A stretch of DNA of 64,000 bases, taken from assembly GCF_014649835.1 (NCBI RefSeq), contig NZ_BMTU01000016.1, positions 90,871-154,870 on the forward strand, in the 5' to 3' direction. Shown piece after piece: positions 18,528-25,207 of the stretch. The position numbers and the translations under genes are program-made. The stretch is from Streptomyces pilosus. Lineage in GTDB: Bacteria; Actinomycetota; Actinomycetes; Streptomycetales; Streptomycetaceae. A model generated the notes under the pieces. The model had not been told where the DNA came from. It searched no databases and saw only the letters and a program-made list of their open reading frames with translations. Every line of letters begins with the position of its first letter. The stretch's first letter is position 1.

Positions 18528-19481
18528 ATGAAGCGCATACCGCGTGCTACCGCCGGACTGGCACTCCCCGTGGCCGCCCTCGTTCCCGCCCTCACGCTGA
18601 CGGCGGCCGCCCCGATCATGGCGTCTGAGAGCAGCCACAGCGCCAAGCCGACTGTGGTGCTGGTACACGGTGCCTTCGCGGACGCCTCGGGCTGGAGCAA
18701 GGTCGTCCAAAACTTGCAGGCGCAGGGGTATCCGGTGATCGCCGGCGCCAATCCGCTGCGCAGCCTCTCCGGCGACTCCGACTACCTCGCCGCACTCCTC
18801 AAGACGATCAAAGGTCCCGTCGTCCTCGCCGCCCACTCCTACGGCGGCGCTGTCATCACCAACGCGGCGGCCGGCAACCCGAACGTCAAGTCCCTCGTCT
18901 ACATCGCCGGATTCGCGCCGGACAAGGGCGAGACCACCCTGGAACTGGCGGCCAAATTCCCAGGCAGCCGGTTGACTGACGACCCCCAGGCACCCGTCCC
19001 CACCGCTCTGAACGCCGTTCCCTTCGGCGACGGTCCGAACGATGTCGATCTGTACATCAAGCCGGAGAAGTTCAGCGATGTCTTCCTGAGCCACCGAGTG
19101 GATCGCGACCGGGCCGCTGTACTGGCCGCCTCACAGCGGCCGCCGGGCACTCTCACCGGAAGCGAACAGACCAAGGCCGTGGCGTGGAAGTCGATCCCGT
19201 CGTGGTATCTGGTCGCCACCGACGACCGCACGATCGGGACCGACAATCTGCGCTTCATGGCCAAGCGGGCCGGCTCGACCACCGTCGAGGTCGACGCCCC
19301 GCACGATGTGATGGAGACGAACTCCGGCGAGGTCACCGACCTGATCCTGCGGGCCGCACAGGACTCCCGGCCCAGCCTCGCCCAGACCGGCACCGGCGAG
19401 CGGGCTACCGTCCTCGGGGGCGTGGCGGTCGTGGCCATCGCCGGTGGCGCGTTCCTGGTCGTCCGGTCGCGCCGCGCCTGA
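18528..19481 (+). CDS. Exported alpha/beta hydrolase with a LAXTG sortase signal
   Basis: 317-residue hydrolase. The first 35 residues form a Sec signal peptide (KRIPRATAGLALPVAALVPAL, cleavage after a run of alanines). The hydrolase core follows, with VVLVHGAFADASGW, nucleophile elbow AAHSYGGAV and a late histidine in DAPHDVME. The C-terminus carries LAQTG (residues 284-288), a hydrophobic segment and an RSRRA tail, the arrangement of cell-wall sorting signals; LAXTG is the motif used by class E sortases in Streptomyces. The enzyme is therefore expected to be anchored to peptidoglycan. Substrate unknown. ATG at 18528 follows CCGGAGAAAG. Confidence 0.85.
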   Translation: MKRIPRATAGLALPVAALVPALTLTAAAPIMASESSHSAKPTVVLVHGAFADASGWSKVVQNLQAQGYPVIAGANPLRSLSGDSDYLAALLKTIKGPVVLAAHSYGGAVITNAAAGNPNVKSLVYIAGFAPDKGETTLELAAKFPGSRLTDDPQAPVPTALNAVPFGDGPNDVDLYIKPEKFSDVFLSHRVDRDRAAVLAASQRPPGTLTGSEQTKAVAWKSIPSWYLVATDDRTIGTDNLRFMAKRAGSTTVEVDAPHDVMETNSGEVTDLILRAAQDSRPSLAQTGTGERATVLGGVAVVAIAGGAFLVVRSRRA

Positions 19482-19528
19482 GGGGTGTGGGCCGAGACCT
19501 GTCGAGGACAGCGGCTCCTATAACCACC

Positions 19529-19543
19529 ATGGCCCGAGATACG
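19529..19543 (+). pseudogene. 5' end of an interrupted 50-codon ORF
   Basis: ATG followed by four codons, running into the left copy of the 8-bp repeat. After the repeat the frame enters the inserted block and soon stops. Joined across the block to 21325-21468 it gives an uninterrupted frame of 50 codons. An earlier in-frame GTG at 19487 is also possible. Whether the restored frame was a real gene is unproven. Confidence 0.4.
19536..19543. repeat. Left copy of direct repeat GAGATACG
   Basis: Eight-base direct repeat, exact copy of 21323-21330, at the left edge of the permuted block. It marks the point where the aldo/keto reductase reading frame is cut on this side. Confidence 0.75.
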
Positions 19544-19700
19544 CGGTATCGATCAGTGTGATACCCAGCTCGACGGCCCGCCGGGCGATTGCGAGAGAGG
19601 TCTCGCGGCCAGGGCCCGGTTCCGTCGGCAAGTGCATGGCCCCGAAGCCCAACCGCCGTACCTTCAGATCCCCGCCGATACAAAACGCAGTCGATGTCAC
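19536..19700 (-). pseudogene. N-terminal piece of a split aldo/keto reductase
   Basis: From GTG at 19700, preceded by GAGGGGGA, the frame encodes 55 residues typical of an aldo/keto reductase N-terminus: GGDLKVRRLGFGAMHLP, then RRAVELGITLIDTAYL with the catalytic-site aspartate. After the repeat at 19536 the match stops and the frame ends at 19518. The rest of the protein is found at 20648-21328, on the same strand but upstream. The gene is inactive in this arrangement. Confidence 0.8.
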
Positions 19701-20156
19701 GTGCTGTCGTCCCCCTCGCTCGAACCGCAACGCTAACAGCGCAGTTGTTGCGACAAGGGTGTACTGGCAGGGATTGGCCACCGATCAGAACACCGCTGCT
19801 TGATCGACGACTGGGGCCAGGATCGGCTCCGGACAGTCCTGCTGACGTCGGCTGGGCCGTTGGCGCAAGGCCGACAGCAGGTGCGACGTCGTCTGCGGGC
19901 ACCGGACAGGACACCGGTGCTCTTCGGCGAGACCTGCCGGCTCGCCCGCGTGGGCCTCGCGCCCAGAACCGAGAGGCGTCGGTGACCTCCTCAGGCGTTT
20001 CCTGCACCTCGACAGCAAGCTGGAGGGCAAGACCGTCAACGCCCTGCTGGACCTGGCACTGCCTCCTTCGCCCGAAGAAGCGAGGAGTAGTGACGCACGG
20101 CCTCCAGCGCCGCATCACCTGTTCCGGTGATCTCCGGCCCCGTCGTCTGAATCGCT
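19701..20156. other. Inner part of the permuted block without a clear gene
   Basis: About 455 bp holding the presumed promoter side of the reductase N-terminal piece. A + strand frame with HLDSKLEGKTVNALLDLALP looks protein-like for a short distance near 20010-20070 but is not part of a complete gene. No recombinase, hairpin end or repeat was recognised. Confidence 0.35.
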
Positions 20157-20570
20157 GTGGCCGTGATTACGGGCGATCGGGTGGTGGCAGGCGGTGGGAA
20201 CGGGCCGGGGTGGACGGGCAGGCTGAGTGAGCGTCTGCGTTGCTGTGTCTGTGGTGGGTCGACTGCCCGCAAGGCCGCAGACGCCGCGATCGGCGCCAAC
20301 AAGGCTGCACTGATCGAGCAGGCCCGCAAGCACGGCCGCGCCGTGCACCTGGTCGACCCCGCGCACACCACCATGGACTGTGCGCACTGCGGTGTGAGAG
20401 CCAAGCACCGCCTGCCTCTTTCCGAGAGAACGTACACGTGCACCGCGTGCGGAGCCGTCTCGCCCAGAGACAAGAACTCCGCCCGCGTGATGCTCGTCTG
20501 GGCTGGTCTCAACCCGGCTAGTGCTGAGGGCGTAAGACCCCCGGGGGCGCTGCTCCCGGAGGCCGCCTGA
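20157..20570 (+). pseudogene. tnpB: Truncated TnpB (IS200/IS605 OrfB), C-terminal part
   Basis: About the last 110 residues of a TnpB-type RNA-guided nuclease. The zinc ribbon is visible as CAHC at about 20383 and CTAC about 17 residues later, followed by RDKNSARVML, which holds the last RuvC aspartate. The RuvC-I and RuvC-II regions and the N-terminal half are missing, so it cannot be active. The coding end is directly followed by a stem-loop typical of this family's right end. The first 25 codons of the frame are not TnpB-like. Confidence 0.75.
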
Positions 20571-20579
20571 GCTAGAAAT

Positions 20580-20609
20580 CCCCCTCCTTCGGGAGGGGGA
20601 GGACGTCAA
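20580..20609 (+). mobile_element. Right-end stem-loop of the TnpB element
   Basis: Perfect 8-bp GC-rich stem with a TTCG loop (20580-20599) followed by AGGACGTCAA, ten bases after the TnpB stop. This is the standard right-end structure of IS605/IS1341-type elements and corresponds to the 3' part of the omega RNA; the guide would begin right after 20609. No matching left end was found. Confidence 0.7.
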
Positions 20610-20647
20610 TGGCCTCCCTCATGACCGGACGACCGGAAGGCGGAACC

Positions 20648-21328
20648 CTATGCCACCGCGGACAGATTGTCGAGACGATCGCGGTGCACCGGGGTCATTT
20701 CGAGGCGCTCAGCGAGGAGGTTCTCCTCCAGGTGATCGATCCGGGCGGTGCCAGGGATCGGGAGGATGACGGGTGAGTGGCCCAGGAGCCAGGCGAGCGC
20801 GACCTGCGTGGGGGTGGCGTCGAGCTCGGTCGCCATGGAGGCGATCTCGACCTTGGCCCCTGACTTACCCCAGGCGACGGGTCGCCATGGCAGGAACGCT
20901 ATTCTCGCGGCTTCGCAGGCCGTGAGCACGGGCTCGTGCTCACGGTCGAGCAGGTTGTATCGGTTCTGCACGCTCGCGATGTCGACGATTTCGCGTGCCT
21001 GGTTCAGTTCGTCGACGGTGACCTCGGACAGTCCGATCCGGCCGATCTTGCCCTCGGTCTGCAGGTCCCGCAGTGTGCCGACCTGGTCGGCGAGCGGCGT
21101 ATCGGGGTCGATGCGGTGCAGCTGGAGAAGGTCGATCTGCTCGACCCGCAGTCGGCGGAGGGCCTGCTCGACCTGCTCACGCAGCACCGCTGGCCGCCCG
21201 TCGAGCTTCCACGCGCCTGAGGAGCCCGATCGGGCAATGCCGACCTTGGTAGTGATCAGCAGTCCATCCGGGTAGGGGTGCAAGGCCTCAGCCAGGAGTT
21301 CCTCATTGGCTCCACCGCCATAGAGATA
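20648..21328 (-). pseudogene. C-terminal piece of a split aldo/keto reductase
   Basis: About 226 codons of an aldo/keto reductase starting at the SYLYGGGANEELLAEAL region (with the active-site tyrosine) and running to the normal C-terminus. Visible landmarks are ITTKVG (active-site lysine), LLQLHRIDPDTP (histidine), IGLSEVTV, SVQNRYNLLDREHE and PIPGTARIDHLEEN. It lacks the first 53 or so residues, which are at 19536-19700. A longer frame extends to 21373 but the added residues are unrelated. Joined to the N-terminal piece it gives a full 279-residue protein with no frameshift. Confidence 0.85.
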
Positions 21329-21330
21329 CG
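21323..21330. repeat. Right copy of direct repeat GAGATACG
   Basis: Exact copy of 19536-19543, at the right edge of the permuted block, overlapping the codons for Tyr-Leu of the reductase. Confidence 0.75.
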
Positions 21331-21468
21331 ACTGATGGATCCGAGGACTACGTGCTCGTCGAGGTGACGGCACAGTTCTCTGGAGCTCGCCAATGGCTGG
21401 GGGCGCATGCGGAGCACCTGAACGCTGTGCTGGCAGACGGGTTCTCTGTGGAGGTTCACCAGATGTAG
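21325..21468 (+). pseudogene. 3' part of an interrupted ORF
   Basis: An open frame of 47 codons ending in TAG, with a protein-like composition (EDYVLVEVTAQFSGARQW, then AEHLNAVLADGF). It has no start of its own near the left end and enters the inserted block at the 8-bp repeat. Spliced to 19529-19543 across the block it forms one frame. No family recognised. Confidence 0.45.
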
Positions 21469-21950
21469 GGATTGCTCACTGACGGGATTGGGCTGCCTTC
21501 GGGGCGTAGGGGGTGCTACCGCGAAGCATCGCGAGCAAGTCGTCGGCCCGGCGCCTGGCGAGGCAGAGCAGAACCTGGGCGACGCTCGCTCTGGGTGATC
21601 TTCTTGTTCGTAGTGGGCTCGCGACGTTGGATCGCCCAGGGCGGCGAACGTGGAGAGGGGAAGGCTGGCCGCCAGCTCCTCGAACGGTATATAGGCGACA
21701 TCTAACGTAAACCCTCTTTTGCTTCCTCCGTGCCACGCAACGCACCGAAATGCAATCGCGAGTTGATCTCCAACACCATGGCGAGGGATACTATCTGGCG
21801 GGTGCGTGTTCCCGGCCGAGTGGCGCTCGCCTCGATATCCTCCCGTGCGGGACGTCGGAGGCCATTTACCCAAAGATTACTGGGCAGTTGACCTCAGAAT
21901 TCCGTGGTAGCGTCTTTAGTCGGAGGACGGTGCAACCTGAAAGGGAAATC
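21469..21950. other. Gap with lower GC before the 21.95-kb gene
   Basis: About 480 bp with patches clearly lower in GC than the surroundings, including the last 250 bp. Short frames on both strands conflict with each other and none is convincing. The promoter of the next gene should be near its right end. Confidence 0.4.
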
Positions 21951-22559
21951 GTGAACACGGAGAAGATCGCCGCTCGTCGCCTCTCGCTGGACGAGGTCAC
22001 GAAGCTCGGCGTGAAGGACAGGCTCTACGTTTCCGCCGACACGGCAGAACTCGAACTTCCCGACTGCTATGTCGCTGCTTTTCTGACCAAGTCCGGTGAG
22101 GATTTCGAGGGCGGCTCGGTCACGGTGAGGACCGTATTCCAGGAAGAGATCTCTTGCCTTCCCGACGACGAAAATGAAGTCGGCATCTACGTGGCCGACG
22201 AGAACGGATCGGTGACCATCGAGGTCCTCCAGTCCGCCGGTGTCGTGCTGGACCTGGCACTTTTCGTCCCCGGCGGGGACAAGGGGTCCCTCTCGGCCCT
22301 TTACGCTGCGGCCCGGCAGGCGTTCGGTGCCGACATCGTGCAGATCTGGCGCCAGGGCCTCAAGGAGGTTCCCGACGTAAAGGTCGACATCTTCGAGGAG
22401 CAGATTCCCCGGGGACGCAAGGGGGGCGACAACCCCAAGCGTGACCGTCGCGCGATCGACACCTACCCCACCCGTGCGGACTTCATCGAGTTCTCCGCAG
22501 GGTGGAAGCCGGTCGTTGAGATCCACAAGCCGATTGTTGACGACACCCCGACCATCTGA
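21951..22559 (+). CDS. Unknown 202-residue acidic protein
   Basis: Soluble acidic protein with weaker third-position GC bias than its neighbours, suggesting transfer. It starts with GTG after AAAGGGAAA; upstream residues in the same frame are unlike the rest. Visible parts: VKDRLYVSADTAELELPDCYVAAFLTKSG, a beta-rich region with DDENEVGIYVADENGSVTIEV, then LDLALFVPGGDKGSLSALYAAARQAFGADIVQIW and a basic GRKGGDNPKRDRR loop before the C-terminus. No known motif or family recognised. It lies alone between the permuted block and a transposase relic. Confidence 0.7.
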   Translation: MNTEKIAARRLSLDEVTKLGVKDRLYVSADTAELELPDCYVAAFLTKSGEDFEGGSVTVRTVFQEEISCLPDDENEVGIYVADENGSVTIEVLQSAGVVLDLALFVPGGDKGSLSALYAAARQAFGADIVQIWRQGLKEVPDVKVDIFEEQIPRGRKGGDNPKRDRRAIDTYPTRADFIEFSAGWKPVVEIHKPIVDDTPTI

Positions 22560-23290
22560 GTCAGCAGGCAGCGTTACCTCTCGTCTCGGCCTGAGGGAAC
22601 GCCGAGAACGCGTGCGCCGGAAACCGTCGACCCTGAGCGGCGTAAGGAGCCGTCGGGAAAGAAACTCAGGAACGTCGAAGCGTGGTTCCGCTCGACGACT
22701 TTGGGCGAGGCAGTCCGTCCCCCCAGCGTGGGCTGCGGGAGAAGCATCCGCGTCCGCGGATCGTGGACGCGGTCTTCTCCGTGGTGCGGACGGGTGTGCC
22801 CGGCGGCCGCTGCCGAAGTACTCAGCCCTGTCGTGGGCGACCAAGTACCGGTACTTCACGTGGTGGCATGACGACGGCAGTGGGCGGTGGAGCGCAGCTT
22901 CTCGTGGCTCACCGCCCACCGGCAACGTCGGTGTAGTGCGGGGGTGACCGGCACGACGGCCTGGCAACAGGTCACCACCCCGGAGGCGAGGTACTTCGGC
23001 ATCGCCGCGCCACGCGGGTGAACCTCCCCGGCATGCGGTCAGTCGGTTGTCCGAGGCAGAGTGTGCAGAAATGTCCGCGGTTGCCTGCCAGCCACCGCAT
23101 GAGGGATCGCCATGGACGGCACTCCGCCCGTTGGAGACATCCAGCGGGGTGGGCTGTTCCCGCCCACGATCGTCGCCGGCAGGCGCGAGCATGACGCGGA
23201 AGGTGCCGCTCGCACACAAGCGCAGATGGTGAAGGTCGCCCTCGGGGAGCGCGAAGGCTTGGCGGGAGCAGAGCGACGGGAGGCCAACCG
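22560..23290. other. Gene-poor region containing a transposase relic
   Basis: About 730 bp between the unknown protein and the next large gene. Apart from the decayed transposase at 22731-22945, no gene or RNA is recognised. Minus-strand frames at 23.0-23.5 kb are shadows by composition. Confidence 0.4.
22731..22945 (+). pseudogene. Decayed IS5-type transposase
   Basis: Three transposase pieces lie in order but in three different frames: KHPRPRIVDAVFSVVRTG (N-terminal region), then KYRYFTWWHDDG, then VERSFSWLTAHRQRR, which includes the catalytic-region glutamate and its neighbours. The large middle of the protein is deleted. These are the hallmarks of the insertion-sequence family 5 transposases common in Streptomyces. 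No terminal inverted repeats were found. Confidence 0.7.
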
Positions 23291-25147
23291 ATGGCCACGA
23301 CAGCTCGGCGCGACCCGTTGTCCGTGCCGTCCGACATGATCGGACCCATGAACGAGATCCCCACGGCCGCATCGCCAACTCCCCGCGCTTGGAGCGGGTT
23401 CGCCGCAACCGCCGCCCTGCAGGGACTCGTCGGGGCCTGGGGTTCCTGGAACGAGGACTCCTTCGCCGACATCCGGCGCATCGGCCGCTACATCGAAGGC
23501 AGCTGGCGGCCCGAGCCGGGTGGACGAGATGTCCGACCGCCCGCAGCCGGTAGCTGGACGGAACTCATAGGACGCACGGGGGCCCTCGCGCTACGCGCGG
23601 CCGCCCCCGCCACCAGGCCGGAGCGCCGCGAAGTGCTTCTCGACTTCCTCCAGATGTGGGCGCGGACGCCGTTCGCCGACCCGGCGTACCGCTTCCGCCT
23701 GGGCCGACTGGCCGAGCCGACTTCGTTCACCGTTCGCGATCACCAGGGTGCCTCCTTCAGCCTGCATCTGCCGGCTGCGGGTGAGACGCTCTACTTCGAG
23801 GCCGTGCTCCCCGGCGGCGAGGCCGCCCCGTGTCCCGAGGAACCGCTGTACGTCGCGGACTGCCACCGCGGGTGGGGCGACCCGCGGCAACTGCTGCGCC
23901 TGGTGGAGCTCGTCCGGGAGCGCGGCCCTGCCCCCTGGGACACGGAGGCGGCCCTCGCGCTGAGCGAGGCGACCGGCCTGAGCCGCCCTGCCGCGTCCCT
24001 CGTCCTGGCCGGCAACCCCGGCGCGGGCAGCTACTACCAGCCCTTCCTCGACGAGCACGAGCGCGCCACGTTCGGCTTCAAGGCCGGCGAACTCGAAGCG
24101 GCACAGGACGAGTTGTCGATGCTGAAGAACGACGACCGGCTCGCCCTGCTCGCCGACGTGATGCCCACGGACCCTGGAGACCTGTGGGCGCCGGGCGGCC
24201 TGGGCCGCGTAGCGGAGCGCATCGCAGCGACCTGGGCGAAGCAGCACGGAACCCGTCCGCGGCCTCCGTGGAACACCTGGCAGGCCGCGGTCGCCCTGGA
24301 GACGCGGATGCCGGCGACCCACCTGTGCCACCTGTTTCTCGACCCGGCGAACGCCACCCTGCCGCCGGGCTTCTACCTACGAGCCCGGCCCTGCCCTCCG
24401 GAGCACCGCCACCTGCGCACCGCGTGGGACGTCATGAGCAGCTACGACGCCGAGACCGTTGCGGACGCCCTCTTCGCCGGGCTGACGTGGGCATACGCGG
24501 ACCTCCCCGCCGGCGACCCCGTACGCACCGGAGCGCCCGAAGTCGTCCACGACGTGCGCAAGGTGCTGTCCGGCCGCGATTCACCGGCCCGGATCCTCTA
24601 CTCGGGCGTGACCAGCGGCAGCAGGGGCAGCCGGCGCTGGGACTGGCTGACGGACGGCACCTGCGACCGCGTCATGGCCCGCATCACCGCCGACGACCTT
24701 CCTGCCGGCCGCTACGAGTCCGACCCGCGAGCCTGCGCCCCCGATCTGGTCACCGACGTCGCCTCCGCCCTCGGACTGTCCGAGGACCCCGCCGCTCTCT
24801 ACCTCCAGCTCTTGGTGCTCCCCGCGCCGTCGGACCGCAATGTGCGGCGCTGGAACGCCTGGACGCCGGCGCGCCACAAGGCGGCCGCGGCGGAGCTGGT
24901 GAAGCGCGGCCTGGTGGTGGTAGACCGCCGGGCCCGTGCAGGACGCACACTCTTCCTCCCCGGCCCGTGGGCGCACGGCAAGAAGCCGCTGCCGCCGATG
25001 GAGACCTGGAAGGCCCCCCTGATCGGCGCGCAACTGAGCGCCGACGGGAGCATGGTGAGGGACTTCGAGCTGTTCCCGGGCACGCTCCCCGATCTGTTCA
25101 CCGAGGCGTGGCGGCTGGTCCGCGGGGGAGAGGGGCCGTCGGACTGA
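23291..25147 (+). CDS. Large unknown protein (about 600 residues)
   Basis: Soluble protein of 618 residues from ATG at 23291, which has GGGAGG seven bases upstream; in-frame ATGs at 23336 and 23348 are alternatives with poorer ribosome sites. No known catalytic motif is evident. It has many short helical stretches, for example RPERREVLLDFLQMWART and PRQLLRLVELVRERG, and a C-terminal region TPARHKAAAAELVKRGLVVVD that could be a winged-helix-like element. The style recalls the large helical partner proteins found with MolR/DUF4132 systems, but this is a weak impression. It is convergent with the helicase gene. Confidence 0.75.
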   Translation: MATTARRDPLSVPSDMIGPMNEIPTAASPTPRAWSGFAATAALQGLVGAWGSWNEDSFADIRRIGRYIEGSWRPEPGGRDVRPPAAGSWTELIGRTGALALRAAAPATRPERREVLLDFLQMWARTPFADPAYRFRLGRLAEPTSFTVRDHQGASFSLHLPAAGETLYFEAVLPGGEAAPCPEEPLYVADCHRGWGDPRQLLRLVELVRERGPAPWDTEAALALSEATGLSRPAASLVLAGNPGAGSYYQPFLDEHERATFGFKAGELEAAQDELSMLKNDDRLALLADVMPTDPGDLWAPGGLGRVAERIAATWAKQHGTRPRPPWNTWQAAVALETRMPATHLCHLFLDPANATLPPGFYLRARPCPPEHRHLRTAWDVMSSYDAETVADALFAGLTWAYADLPAGDPVRTGAPEVVHDVRKVLSGRDSPARILYSGVTSGSRGSRRWDWLTDGTCDRVMARITADDLPAGRYESDPRACAPDLVTDVASALGLSEDPAALYLQLLVLPAPSDRNVRRWNAWTPARHKAAAAELVKRGLVVVDRRARAGRTLFLPGPWAHGKKPLPPMETWKAPLIGAQLSADGSMVRDFELFPGTLPDLFTEAWRLVRGGEGPSD

Positions 25148-25207
25148 CCGGTGGTGGTGCTGTGCGCACACATATCCTACCCGGCCCCATTGCCCATCTG
25201 TCCGCAA

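Larger units (their letters stand above)
19536..21330. mobile_element. Inserted 1.79-kb block, probably a linearised circle
   Basis: The block is bounded by GAGATACG at both ends, 1787 bp apart. On the minus strand it carries the C-terminal piece of an aldo/keto reductase gene first and the N-terminal piece last, so the gene order is permuted. Joining the two ends (circularising the block) restores one continuous reductase frame with a single copy of the repeat. Removing the block joins the outer flanks into an open frame as well. Both facts fit entry of a circular molecule by recombination at the 8-bp sequence. No recombinase gene is inside; a TnpB remnant is. Duplication followed by deletion is an alternative. 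Confidence 0.6.

Noticed and set aside
22972..23481. 169-codon minus-strand frame near 23.2 kb
   Set aside because: Overlaps the start of the large + strand gene and has no coding bias or family.
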